A DNA stretch of 42,143 nt from GCA-2737665 sp044344795 (GCA_044344795.1 JBIJCF010000031.1:1-42143), one strand, 5' to 3'. Positions 16,701 to 24,980 are shown, counted from the stretch's first letter. The notes: a model not told the origin generated them from the sequence alone. Numbers and translations: made by a program.

Positions 16701-17304
16701 GTACCGCTACATCGCAATCGAAGGCAATATCGGTGCCGGAAAATCGACTCTAGCCAAGTTGTTGGCGGCACGCATGCAGCATGAATATATGCCCGAGCAT
16801 TTTCAGGATAATCCATTTTTACATTCATTTTATGCCAGTCCCGAACGGTATGCGTTGTCAGTTGAATTGGCGTTTTTAGAAGAACGCTTTCGGCACGTAC
16901 GCGACGCGGTTACCGATGATAAATGGATAATTGCTGATTATTTGTGGGAGAAATCGTTGGTTTTTGCCCGTGTTAATTTGAAAGGCGAGGAGTTGAAATT
17001 ATTTGAGCGCATTTATCATCACTTAACCACACAATTGCCCGTTCCCGATTTGGTGATTTACTTGCATTTACCGTCGGAGCGTTTATTGAAGCAAATTGCA
17101 GGACGGGGCAGGGACTTTGAGCATAAAATACCGGCAGAGTATTTGCGCGACGTGGCTTCCGGCTATCGTGACTATTTCGCCTCGGAACGGCGTTTTCCGG
17201 TACTTTGGCTCAATCACGACCTCGGCCCTGAAGCATTAGCACAGTATGTAGCTCGCCTGATGGACCGCAAATTTCCGCCCGGATTGAATATGATTGAGCG
17301 CTAA
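16693..17304 (+). CDS. Deoxynucleoside kinase (dAK/dGK/dCK family)
   Basis: 203 residues. The P-loop GNIGAGKST is at 11-19, and the family signatures DYLWEKSLVFARVNL and GRGRDFEHKIPAEYL are present. These enzymes phosphorylate salvaged deoxynucleosides to dNMPs in the cytoplasm; the exact base preference (A, G or C) cannot be read from the sequence. The ATG lies within the end of folK (ATGAGTAA). With dgt elsewhere in the window, this gives both a dNTP-forming salvage step and a dGTP-removing one. Confidence 0.92.
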   Translation: MSKYRYIAIEGNIGAGKSTLAKLLAARMQHEYMPEHFQDNPFLHSFYASPERYALSVELAFLEERFRHVRDAVTDDKWIIADYLWEKSLVFARVNLKGEELKLFERIYHHLTTQLPVPDLVIYLHLPSERLLKQIAGRGRDFEHKIPAEYLRDVASGYRDYFASERRFPVLWLNHDLGPEALAQYVARLMDRKFPPGLNMIER

Positions 17305-17349
17305 GGCTTTAAAATCGGCAATAACCTGTTAATCATTCAGGATTTTTTT

Positions 17350-17357
17350 TAAATTTG
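17350..17357 (+). promoter_or_regulatory. -7 element for the TPR lipoprotein gene
   Basis: TAAATTTG followed by C is an exact TAnnTTTG match. It leaves a conventional leader of about 30 nt that is A-rich (a run of seven A at about 17367), as expected for a strongly expressed Bacteroidota gene lacking a Shine-Dalgarno. Confidence 0.6.
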
Positions 17358-17389
17358 CGGCGTACCAAAAAAAGGTTAATCCTTACTCT

Positions 17390-19126
17390 ATGACCATGAA
17401 AAAACACCAATTGAACATCCTCGGGCTGGCGGCAATCGCAGCTTTAGGGCTTTCATCCTGCACGGGACTGAACAAAATGTCCAAGAAAGAAGCGCTGGTT
17501 AAGTATTCTGTAACACCAAATCCGTTGGAAATGCACGGTGACAGTGTAGCAGTTACTATTTCAGTGAACTATCCTGCTAAATACTTCGGTAAAAAAGTAA
17601 TCTTGAACGTAACACCTGAATGTGGTGGCAAGAAGTTCAAGTCCGTTACATTGCTGGGAGAAAAAGCAGTTGGAACAGGTACAAAAATCAATTACAAAAC
17701 AGGTGGTTCTTACACTTATACAGATAAGGTATTCTACACTCCTGAAATGAAGGATGCTGACTTGAAAGTTACTGCAACAGGTAACGTAAAGAACAAGTCG
17801 AAGGAAATGCCTGCACGTGTTGTTGGTCATGGCACCATCATCACGCCATACTTATTGAAGAATGATGATAAGCCGATTATCGGAAAAGATAAGTTCGAGA
17901 AAACAACTCCACAGGTTATCGACGGAACTAACTTCTTCGTGATCAGTACATCTACTTACACTCCTGCAGGTAGCATGGACGAGAAGAAGAATCCAAGCAT
18001 CAAGCCGGTGAAAGATTTTATCGCTGCTAACGCGAAGAATCCTAACATGCGTTTTGATAACATCACTATTTCTTCTTACGCTTCTCCTGATGGTGAAGAT
18101 GCTGCAAACGGTAAGTTGGCTGAAGATCGATTCAAGAAGACTTCAGGTGATTTAAAGACTTTGGCAAAAGATAAGAAGAACCCAATCCCGGGTGGTGATA
18201 AGGACGAGTTCTACAAGAAAGAGCGTGTTGAGGTTGACTGGAACGGTTTCAAATCAGCTGTTAGTGCGTCTAGCATCAAGGACAAGCAAATCATCTTGAA
18301 CGTAGTTGGTGCTGCTCCTGATGCAAGCAAAATGCAGGAAATCAAGAATATGTCTGAGACCTACGAAGAGTTGAAGACCGGTATTCTTCCTCAGTTGCGT
18401 CGTTCTACGATCACAATCAACGCTACTAAATTCAACCGTACTGATGAGCAGATCTTGAAGTTGGCGCGTTCAACTGCAGACAGCTTGAGCGTTGAAGAAA
18501 TTTTGTACGCTGCTACATTAACTACTGATATGAACGAAAAGTTGACTTTCTACAAGTCTTCTGAGCGTATGTATCCTTCAGATTGGAGAACTTCAAACAA
18601 CGTAGGTTGTATCTTATTGATGCAGAACAAACTTCAGGATGCAAAAGGTGCATTTGATCGTGCTGCTAAGAATTCTGCTAACAACCCAATCATCATGAAC
18701 AACCAGGCGATCTGCATGCGTTGGGAAGGTGATCGTAAGACTGCAAAAGAAACTTTGGAGAAGTCTAAGGCTGCAGGTCCTGAAGTGAGCTACAACTTAG
18801 GTATCATCGCTGTTCAGGATGGTAAGTACGAAGATGCAGTTGGTGCTTTCGGTGCTAACAAAACTTTTAACGCTGCATTGGCAAAAGTATTGGCTAACGA
18901 TTTGGAAGGTGCTTTAGCAACTATCGACGCAAGCCCTGAGAAAGAAGACGCATTGTCATACTACTTGAAAGCTATCGTTGGTGCTCGTAAGGGTAACAAA
19001 GAAATGATGATTAACAACTTGCAGACTGCAATTTCGAAAGATCCTTCATTGAAGGAAAAAGCGAAGTCTGATGTAGAGTTCTTGAAATATCGTGGCGATT
19101 CTGAATTCGATAACTTAGTAAAATAA
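17390..19126 (+). CDS. Outer-membrane TPR lipoprotein with OmpA-like segment
   Basis: 578 residues. A lipoprotein signal ends in LSSC (Cys24), so the mature protein is lipid-anchored. Residues 35-160 form a beta-rich region. At about 223-250, ISSYASPDGEDAANGKLAEDR resembles the peptidoglycan-binding loop of OmpA-like domains. TPR-like helical repeats fill about 380-530 (SSERMYPSDWRTSNNVGCILLMQ, then repeats starting near NNPIIMNNQAICM). Codon use is strikingly uniform (AAC, AAG, GTT, GCT, CGT), unlike neighbouring genes, suggesting very high expression. ATG 17396 is an equally good start. A probable abundant envelope scaffold; partner unknown. Confidence 0.8.
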   Translation: MTMKKHQLNILGLAAIAALGLSSCTGLNKMSKKEALVKYSVTPNPLEMHGDSVAVTISVNYPAKYFGKKVILNVTPECGGKKFKSVTLLGEKAVGTGTKINYKTGGSYTYTDKVFYTPEMKDADLKVTATGNVKNKSKEMPARVVGHGTIITPYLLKNDDKPIIGKDKFEKTTPQVIDGTNFFVISTSTYTPAGSMDEKKNPSIKPVKDFIAANAKNPNMRFDNITISSYASPDGEDAANGKLAEDRFKKTSGDLKTLAKDKKNPIPGGDKDEFYKKERVEVDWNGFKSAVSASSIKDKQIILNVVGAAPDASKMQEIKNMSETYEELKTGILPQLRRSTITINATKFNRTDEQILKLARSTADSLSVEEILYAATLTTDMNEKLTFYKSSERMYPSDWRTSNNVGCILLMQNKLQDAKGAFDRAAKNSANNPIIMNNQAICMRWEGDRKTAKETLEKSKAAGPEVSYNLGIIAVQDGKYEDAVGAFGANKTFNAALAKVLANDLEGALATIDASPEKEDALSYYLKAIVGARKGNKEMMINNLQTAISKDPSLKEKAKSDVEFLKYRGDSEFDNLVK

Positions 19127-19143
19127 GGAATCCTGATAGGTAC

Positions 19144-19175
19144 AAAAAACCCGAAGCATTGCTTCGGGTTTTTTT
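19144..19175. terminator. Bidirectional terminator between convergent genes
   Basis: ACCCGAAGC (19149-19157) and GCTTCGGGT (19161-19169) form a stem with a 3-nt loop, flanked by an A-run on one side and a T-run on the other. It serves the lipoprotein gene (plus) and the methyltransferase gene (minus), whose stop codon lies at its edge. Confidence 0.92.
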
Positions 19176-19710
19176 ATGTCTTTTTGTTCAGCTTAAAGAA
19201 CAACTCCCAGATGACAATTCCTGCCGTAACCGCTACGTTTAAGGAATGTTTCATGCCAAATTGCGGTAGTTCTAATGCACCGTCACAAGCATCCACCACT
19301 TCCTGTGTAACACCTTCCACTTCATTACCCAGCACAACTGCGATCTTGTTGTTGGCACCGGGTACAAAGTCTTGCAGCATGATGCTATTCTTTACTTGTT
19401 CTATACAATAAACAGTATATCCCGCGTCTTTCAACGAGTTAATGCATGATAACGTAGAATCAAAATGTTCCCAAGGAACAGATTCGGTGGCACCCAAAGC
19501 TGTTTTTTGAATTTCACGGTGCGGCGGAACCGGAGTAAATCCACACAGACAGATTTTTTCTACACGATACGCATCAGAGGTTCTGAAAATAGAACCCACG
19601 TTGTTCATGCTTCTGATCTTATCGAGCACAATGACCAACGGCGCTTTGCCAGCAGCCCGCGCTTCTTCCGCACTTAGGCGACCCAATTCCTCGTTCGAAA
19701 TTTTTTGCAT
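19174..19710 (-). CDS. SpoU/TrmH-family RNA 2'-O-methyltransferase
   Basis: 178 residues from ATG 19710. The three SPOUT motifs are present: NNVGSIFRTSDAYRVEKI (motif 1), VVLGNEVEGVTQEV (motif 2) and ELPQFGMKHSLNVAVTAGIVIWEL (motif 3), which build the trefoil knot binding SAM. There is no N-terminal RNA-binding extension of the RlmB type, so it is a short TrmH/TrmL-like enzyme; tRNA is a likely target but this is inference. A TACCTTTG box ends 3 nt before the ATG. It converges with the lipoprotein gene and shares the terminator. Confidence 0.92.
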   Translation of the reverse strand: MQKISNEELGRLSAEEARAAGKAPLVIVLDKIRSMNNVGSIFRTSDAYRVEKICLCGFTPVPPHREIQKTALGATESVPWEHFDSTLSCINSLKDAGYTVYCIEQVKNSIMLQDFVPGANNKIAVVLGNEVEGVTQEVVDACDGALELPQFGMKHSLNVAVTAGIVIWELFFKLNKKT

Positions 19711-19713
19711 ATC

Positions 19714-19721
19714 CAAAGGTA
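19714..19721 (-). promoter_or_regulatory. Candidate -7 element for the SpoU methyltransferase
   Basis: Minus-strand TACCTTTG ends 3 nt before the ATG at 19710, an exact consensus match consistent with a leaderless transcript. Confidence 0.5.
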
Positions 19722-19814
19722 CGTTTTGACTTCTTTAAATCTGCTGTAACATTTGGTTGAGGTGTGCCGTCTTATTCCAAACAAAGCAACGATAATGAAC
19801 ACGAAAAAAAATCT

Positions 19815-20537
19815 ATGAAAACTCTCTTACTCACCGCATTTGCAGCTATCGGATTTACTGCTTCAATTTGGGCTTGTGATGATAGCACCAAAACCTGGAA
19901 GTGGAATAACGGCACACATAAATATTGGACGGGATTAGATATTGGTGTGAACGGATTTATGTCGAGTGGTTACGTTATAACAACACCTGAAAACTATCCG
20001 TTTTTGGAATTGGATTACGCCAGATCACGCTCTATTGCCTGGAACATGGGACAATACAATGTTAAACTCGTAAAGAACTACGTGCAATTAGCTACAGGTT
20101 TAGGGTTAGAATGGAATACGTACAGCCTGAGAAACAATGTGACGTTGCAAACAGATGCTCCGACCATAAGCGCAGTAAATGAAAACTTGAATTTCAGCAA
20201 GAACAAATTCAGAACTATTTGGGTGAATGCACCGTTGTTACTGGAATTTAACACCTCTAAAGATGAAGACAAAAGTTTTCACGTGGCGGGTGGAGTAACG
20301 TTTGGATATAACATGTTTCGTAATCGTTTAAAGCAGGAGTTTTCTGCCAACGGAGATAACGTGAAGCGCAAATTGAAAGATGATTTTAACGTAAATCCTT
20401 TCCGTTATTCGTTAACAGCTCGTGTAGGATATGGAGATTTTACGCTATTCGCGAACTACGCACTAACCGAATTATTTAAGTCGGGACGCGGACCTGAAGT
20501 GTATCCGTTCAGTGCGGGAATCAATATTAATTTCTAA
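19815..20537 (+). CDS. Outer-membrane beta-barrel protein
   Basis: 240 residues. A signal peptide (MKTLLLTAFAAIGFTASIWAC) is followed by alternating hydrophobic/polar strands and a C-terminal aromatic strand (FSAGININF), as in 8-10 strand porin-like proteins (OMP_b-brl families). The Cys at the end of the signal region does not sit in a good lipobox (IWAC), so lipidation is uncertain. ATG 19815 is chosen over the longer frame at 19764 because the signal peptide begins there. It stands alone and is followed by a hairpin shared with the convergent gene. Function unknown. Confidence 0.8.
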   Translation: MKTLLLTAFAAIGFTASIWACDDSTKTWKWNNGTHKYWTGLDIGVNGFMSSGYVITTPENYPFLELDYARSRSIAWNMGQYNVKLVKNYVQLATGLGLEWNTYSLRNNVTLQTDAPTISAVNENLNFSKNKFRTIWVNAPLLLEFNTSKDEDKSFHVAGGVTFGYNMFRNRLKQEFSANGDNVKRKLKDDFNVNPFRYSLTARVGYGDFTLFANYALTELFKSGRGPEVYPFSAGININF

Positions 20538-20558
20538 GTGTGTTTGGTTGAACAGGTG

Positions 20559-20596
20559 GCCCGGTGTGAGTGAATCACATCGGGCTTATTTCATTT
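20559..20596 (+). terminator. Terminator after the beta-barrel gene
   Basis: GCCCGGTGTGA (20559-20569) pairs with TCACATCGGGC (20575-20585), 11 bp with one G-T wobble and a GTGAA loop, followed by TTATTTCATTTT. Confidence 0.85.
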
Positions 20597-21023
20597 TACC
20601 GAAACTGACCAGCGACGTTTTTTTGCTCGTGACGCTAAAGTCTAAAACAAGTTTCGATTTTGCAGGGAAAGTTCTGTACGCATCGTAGATCCAATCGAAA
20701 GAATATTCATTCTTCATATCGCGTAATTCCCATTTGCTATCCAACAAAGCGTATGCATAGCATTGAACACGATGAACACCTTGTGGAACTTTCACAAGTA
20801 GTGAATTTTTTTCACGTTGATCTTTGGGTTCACTTTCTCCGACAAAAATTCCGTCGATGTATACCTTGAGTTTTGTGATTTTGGAATATCCCTCAATCGT
20901 ACCTGTGGCCTGATATTCAACTTGCAAATCAGCGGTGTAATCTGACGGTAAGGTCGTGTTGAATGATGCCATGGAACACAGCACACCAAATAATTGAATC
21001 GTATGAACAACGCGTCGAATCAT
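20586..21023 (-). CDS. Hypothetical secreted protein
   Basis: 145 residues with a probable signal peptide (MIRRVVHTIQLFGVLCSMA). The rest is predicted beta-rich, with a PEGA-like pattern KLKVYIDGIFVGES ... VPQGVHRVQCYAYAL suggestive of a small carbohydrate-binding-like fold. I do not recognise a defined family. Its ATG overlaps the proC stop codon as ATGA (21020-21023), so it is translated by coupling with proC, though a functional link is not apparent. The stop lies next to the terminator of the convergent barrel gene. Confidence 0.72.
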   Translation of the reverse strand: MIRRVVHTIQLFGVLCSMASFNTTLPSDYTADLQVEYQATGTIEGYSKITKLKVYIDGIFVGESEPKDQREKNSLLVKVPQGVHRVQCYAYALLDSKWELRDMKNEYSFDWIYDAYRTFPAKSKLVLDFSVTSKKTSLVSFGKMK

Positions 21024-21829
21024 GACTTTAAATTAGCTAATTCTCCGGCACGTTGCTCTGCTTTTTTCATGCCTTCCTTTAATCCTTCGTGTACCTGATA
21101 CTTTTCGAACTCACGCAAGGCGGCTTCTGTTGTGCCTCCGCGAGATGCTACCGTTGCTATTAAATCGTCTAATGATTTCCCGGCGTTATTGATGAGATGA
21201 AAGGAACCCAACATCGTTTGTTTTACTAATGTTGCTGCCACTGCTTCCGACATGCCCAATTCTTTTCCCGCTTCAATCATGGCACGTACGATATAGAAAA
21301 AATAAGCCGGGCCGCTACCGCTCACTGCTGTAACCGCGTCCAGCATTTTTTCGTCGTCGAAAAAAACCGTTCGTCCTGTCGTGGCTAATAGTTGTTCCAC
21401 CTGACGTATTTGCGTTACCGGAACTTCAGTACCTGCTGAAAATCCCGTCATACCCAGACCAAGTTCCACCGGCGAATTCGGCATTGCGCGAACTACCTGA
21501 GTGGTGCCCAACGATGTTGCCAATTGCTGCAAGGTAATGCCCGCCATAATGGAAACCACTGTTGTGCGATTGGTGAGATATGGAGTAATCTTAGGCGCAA
21601 GATCATTGAAATCCTGAGGTTTTACGGCTAATATGAGCAAATCCGTATCACCAATTTCCGGTGTATCGGCAACGGTAACTTTACCCAGGTTGAGGCGCAT
21701 TAGTTCATCACGACGTTGTTCGTTTTTCTCGGCGAGAATCAGTGAATCCGGATTCACGATGTGATAACGCAAAAACGCACGGGCATACACCAAGCCCATA
21801 TTTCCGCATCCGACAATGGTAACTTTCAT
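21020..21829 (-). CDS. proC: Pyrroline-5-carboxylate reductase
   Basis: 269 residues from ATG 21829. It reduces pyrroline-5-carboxylate to proline with NAD(P)H. The Rossmann motif VGCGNMG is at the N-terminus. The central ILAVKPQDF and RAMPNSPVELGLGMTG are conserved, and the dimer-domain signature AVSGSGPAYFFYIVRAMIEAGKELGM is complete. A TTG two codons upstream is unlikely as the start because it falls inside a TACATTTG box. First gene of a coupled pair, divergent from mutS. Confidence 0.95.
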   Translation of the reverse strand: MKVTIVGCGNMGLVYARAFLRYHIVNPDSLILAEKNEQRRDELMRLNLGKVTVADTPEIGDTDLLILAVKPQDFNDLAPKITPYLTNRTTVVSIMAGITLQQLATSLGTTQVVRAMPNSPVELGLGMTGFSAGTEVPVTQIRQVEQLLATTGRTVFFDDEKMLDAVTAVSGSGPAYFFYIVRAMIEAGKELGMSEAVAATLVKQTMLGSFHLINNAGKSLDDLIATVASRGGTTEAALREFEKYQVHEGLKEGMKKAEQRAGELANLKS

Positions 21830-21832
21830 GTA

Positions 21833-21840
21833 CAAATGTA
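21833..21840 (-). promoter_or_regulatory. Candidate -7 element for proC
   Basis: Minus-strand TACATTTG ends 3 nt before the proC ATG; exact consensus, predicting a leaderless mRNA. Confidence 0.5.
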
Positions 21841-21901
21841 ATGGGTTTGCGTGTAGCCGGAAAGTAATTAACAGGCGCGCGGTTATGTGTAAAACTTTCC
21901 A

Positions 21902-21931
21902 CTGTAACCCGCGTCAAACTTGGTAATTTTA
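21902..21931 (+). promoter_or_regulatory. Candidate promoter of mutS
   Basis: CTG at 21902-21904 and TAATTTTA at 21924-21931 are separated by 19 bp, the usual Bacteroidota spacing. The -7 element differs from TAnnTTTG only at the last base and ends 4 nt before the mutS ATG. Confidence 0.4.
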
Positions 21932-21935
21932 GCCA

Positions 21936-24548
21936 ATGAGTTCGGCGAAAAAAGTGGCGGAAACACCGCTGATGAAACAGTATAACGAGATCAAGGCGAA
22001 ATATCCTGATGCCTTGTTATTGTTTCGTGTGGGCGATTTCTACGAAACATTCGGTGAAGATGCCGTAAAAGCTGCTGGCGTGTTGGGCATTGTTTTAACC
22101 AAACGCGCCAATGGATCCGCTTCTCATATCGAGCTCGCAGGATTTCCGCATCATTCTTTGGAAAATTATTTACCTCGATTGGTACGCGCGGGTTATCGTG
22201 TTGCGGTGTGTGATCAATTGGAAGATCCGAAGTTGACTAAAACCATTGTGAAGCGCGGAGTTACAGAATTGGTAACTCCGGGTGTAGCGTTTAGTGAGAA
22301 GGTGTTGGATCATCGCAGTAATAATTATTTAGCTGCGATTACGCCGGATGCGAATACGGTGGGTATTTCGTTTCTCGATGTTTCTACCGGTGAATTTTTT
22401 ATTGCACAGGGACAGCTGGCGTATATCGAAAAGTTGATGCAAAGTTTTCGTCCAAGTGAAGTGCTGTTTTGCAAGAAACAGAAATCGTGGATTAACGACT
22501 GCTTCGGCGATCGTTTCAATTTTTTCGGATTGGAAGATTGGGTGTTTACTTCTGACTTCGCCTACGAAAAACTCACCCGTCATTTCGGAACGGCTTCACT
22601 AAAAGGTTTCGGCATTGAAGAACAAACTTTCGGAATTATTGCTGCGGGCGTTGCCTTGCATTATTTAGGAGAAACGCAGCATGAACGTGTGCAGCATATT
22701 ACGGGCATTACGCGAATTGAAGAAAGTGAATTCGTGTGGTTGGATCGTTTCACGACTCGTAACCTGGAGTTGTTTTATTCTCCGAATGAGAATGCTAAAA
22801 CACTCATTACCACAATTGACAAGACCGTAACACCAATGGGTGCGCGCTTGCTGAAACGCTGGCTGGCATTGCCGTTGAAACAAACCGATAAAATTGCCGA
22901 ACGCCATGAAGTGGTGCAGGCATTGTTGCACGATCATCAAATCACAGAACAAATTATTGATTTGTTGAGTGCGTGCGGCGATCTGGAACGCTTAATTGCC
23001 AAAGGAGCTGCAGGCAGAATAAATCCGAGAGAGTTATTACAGTTGTCGCGCGGATTGGCATTGGTGAAGGAGGTGCAGGAGTTGTGCCGTAATTCGGGTA
23101 TTGCGCGTTTGGAGCAATTGGCAACAAGTTTCGTCGATTGTTCTTTGATCGAACAAAAGATTCGTGAGCAGTTGCACGAAGATCCTCCGGCGTTAGTGAA
23201 CAAAGGTCATGTGATGGCGAATGGCGTTAATGCAGAGCTTGATGAATTACGCGCTATGGCATTTTCGGGGAAAGATTATTTGTTGCAAATGCAGCAACGT
23301 GAAATTGAACGCACCGGAATTCCTTCTCTGAAAGTCGCGTTTAATAATGTGTTCGGATATTATCTGGAAGTGACGAATGCACACAAGGACAAGGTTCCTG
23401 TGGAGTGGATTCGTAAACAAACGTTGGTGAATGCCGAACGTTACATCACTCCGGAACTGAAAGAATACGAGGAGAAAATTTTAGGTGCTGAAGAAAAAAT
23501 TCTCGCCATTGAACAACGTTTGTATCAAGAGCTGATAGCAAGTCTTTCAGAATTTGTGCAACGTATTCAACACAATGCTACCTTGCTCGCTCAGTTGGAT
23601 TGTTTGAGTGCATTTGCAAGTTTAGCGCGCATGCATCATTACACACGACCGATGGTGGATGAGTCGTTGATTATTGATATCAAAAGCGGACGGCATCCGG
23701 TAATTGAACAGCAGCTTCCGCCGGGGACACCGTTCATCGCTAATGATATTTATCTGGATCCGGAGTCGCAGCAAATTATGATGATTACGGGACCTAACAT
23801 GGCGGGTAAATCTGCCTTGTTGCGGCAAACGGCATTGATTGTGTTGTTGGCACAAATCGGAAGTTTTGTTCCTGCTGCCCATGCGCGAATCGGTATCGTA
23901 GATAAAATATTTACTCGAGTTGGTGCATCGGACAACATTTCTTCCGGTGAATCTACGTTCATGGTGGAGATGAATGAGACCGCGAGCATTCTGAATAATT
24001 TGTCTGCACGAAGTTTGGTGTTGCTGGATGAAATTGGTCGCGGCACGAGCACGTATGATGGAATTTCTATTGCCTGGGCGATAGCAGAGTTTATTCATCA
24101 GCAACAACAGCACAAAGCGAAAACCTTGTTTGCTACACATTATCACGAATTGAATGAAATGACGAACTCGTTTCCGCGTATTCGCAATTTTAATGTGAGT
24201 GTGAAGGAGTCGGGAGGTAAAATTATTTTCTTAAGAAAGCTCGAGCAGGGAGGAAGTGAGCATAGTTTTGGTATTCACGTTGCGAAACTGGCCGGTATGC
24301 CGCGTGTGGTGGTAGAGCGAGCGAAAACAGTGATGCAGCAATTGGAACAGTCGCACAGTGGTGGTCAGTTGATGCATAAAGTGTCTTCGGGCAAGGATGA
24401 AAACTTGCAGTTGAGTTTTTTCCAACTGGATGATCCGGTGCTGGAGCAAATCAAGGACGAGTTGTTAAAAACGGACATCAATCATCTGACACCTGTGGAG
24501 GCTTTGATGAAGCTGAACGAGATTAAGAAGTTGGTAGGAGGCAAGTAA
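21936..24548 (+). CDS. mutS: DNA mismatch repair protein MutS
   Basis: 870 residues, normal MutS length. The mismatch-reading Phe-x-Glu is present as FYE at 35-37 in RVGDFYETFGEDA. The ATPase domain carries Walker A ITGPNMAGKSALLRQ near residue 620, the ABC-type segment NISSGESTFMVEMNETA, Walker B LVLLDEIGRGTSTYDG and the His-loop FATHYHELNE. The C-terminal helix-turn-helix HLTPVEALMKLNEIK is intact. It recognises mismatches and recruits MutL. It is transcribed alone, divergent from proC; the tRNA-Gly promoter begins shortly after its stop. Confidence 0.97.
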   Translation: MSSAKKVAETPLMKQYNEIKAKYPDALLLFRVGDFYETFGEDAVKAAGVLGIVLTKRANGSASHIELAGFPHHSLENYLPRLVRAGYRVAVCDQLEDPKLTKTIVKRGVTELVTPGVAFSEKVLDHRSNNYLAAITPDANTVGISFLDVSTGEFFIAQGQLAYIEKLMQSFRPSEVLFCKKQKSWINDCFGDRFNFFGLEDWVFTSDFAYEKLTRHFGTASLKGFGIEEQTFGIIAAGVALHYLGETQHERVQHITGITRIEESEFVWLDRFTTRNLELFYSPNENAKTLITTIDKTVTPMGARLLKRWLALPLKQTDKIAERHEVVQALLHDHQITEQIIDLLSACGDLERLIAKGAAGRINPRELLQLSRGLALVKEVQELCRNSGIARLEQLATSFVDCSLIEQKIREQLHEDPPALVNKGHVMANGVNAELDELRAMAFSGKDYLLQMQQREIERTGIPSLKVAFNNVFGYYLEVTNAHKDKVPVEWIRKQTLVNAERYITPELKEYEEKILGAEEKILAIEQRLYQELIASLSEFVQRIQHNATLLAQLDCLSAFASLARMHHYTRPMVDESLIIDIKSGRHPVIEQQLPPGTPFIANDIYLDPESQQIMMITGPNMAGKSALLRQTALIVLLAQIGSFVPAAHARIGIVDKIFTRVGASDNISSGESTFMVEMNETASILNNLSARSLVLLDEIGRGTSTYDGISIAWAIAEFIHQQQQHKAKTLFATHYHELNEMTNSFPRIRNFNVSVKESGGKIIFLRKLEQGGSEHSFGIHVAKLAGMPRVVVERAKTVMQQLEQSHSGGQLMHKVSSGKDENLQLSFFQLDDPVLEQIKDELLKTDINHLTPVEALMKLNEIKKLVGGK

Positions 24549-24582
24549 TTGATTTACAAGGCAATAAAAACCCATATTTATT

Positions 24583-24612
24583 TTGCATAATTCATTTGGG
24601 TTGTTACTTTTG
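24583..24612 (+). promoter_or_regulatory. Promoter of the tRNA-Gly region
   Basis: TTG at 24583-24585 (in TTTTGC) and TACTTTTG at 24605-24612 are separated by exactly 19 bp, a textbook Bacteroidota sigma-A promoter and the best one in the window. Transcription would start about 24617 and cross all three repeat units before reaching tRNA-Gly, giving a leader of roughly 285 nt. Confidence 0.8.
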
Positions 24613-24652
24613 TAACCCGTTTTCAACAACACGAAGATGGTCGAATTGAAAG

Positions 24653-24883
24653 GTTCTTTGTAATAATAAGCGGAAGTAGTCCCATACTTGTTTGGGAGTA
24701 GAGCGTAACCTGAAAAAACAGATCGCTCGTTCTTTGTAATAATAAGCGGAAGTAGTCCCATACTTGTTTGGGAGTATAGCGTAACCTGAAAAAACAGATC
24801 GCTCGTTCTTTGTAGTATAAATTGGAAGTAGCTTCCCCAACAAGTTGGGGAGTAGAGCGTAACCTGAAAAAAACAGATCGCTC
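24653..24883 (+). repeat. Three tandem units derived from the leader and 5' half of tRNA-Gly
   Basis: Units lie at 24653-24728 (76 bp), 24729-24804 (76 bp) and 24805-24883 (79 bp). Each starts GTTCTTTGTA, the same leader that precedes the real tRNA-Gly at 24884. Each then carries the tRNA 5' end (GCGGAAGTAG in units 1 and 2, TTGGAAGTAG in unit 3), a hairpin in place of the D-loop, and TAGAGCGTAACCT up to the anticodon loop. There the tRNA similarity stops and is replaced by an A-rich stretch and CAGATCGCTC. Units 1 and 2 differ at one base. None has the tRNA 3' half, so none can be a working tRNA. GAGCG and CGCTC can pair within a unit, so each unit can form two hairpins. This occupies most of the 350-bp gap after mutS. 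Confidence 0.85.
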
Positions 24884-24900
24884 GTTCTTTGTAATAATTA

Positions 24901-24973
24901 GCGGAAGTAGCTCAGTTGGTAGAGCGTAACCTTGCCAAGGTTAAGGTCGCGAGTTCGAGACTCGTCTTCCGCT
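24901..24973 (+). tRNA. tRNA-Gly (anticodon GCC)
   Basis: All arms fold: acceptor GCGGAAG / CTTCCGC, D-stem GCTC / GAGC, anticodon stem TAACC / GGTTA with loop TTGCCAA (anticodon 24934-24936), and T-stem GCGAG / CTCGT around TTCGAGA. The discriminator is T at 24973 and CCA is not encoded. It is followed by a terminator and preceded by the tandem half-copies. Confidence 0.97.
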
Positions 24974-24980
24974 CTTTTTT

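Noticed and set aside
24465..24843. Two minus-strand frames with the repeated peptide NERSVFSGYALLP
   Set aside because: They are translations of the tRNA-derived tandem units. The 76-bp period is not a multiple of three, so the frame shifts between units, and no start context or family supports a protein.
24653..24883. The units as extra tRNA-Gly genes or a CRISPR array
   Set aside because: They lack the anticodon, T-arm and 3' acceptor strand. Units are tandem without distinct spacers and no cas genes are present.
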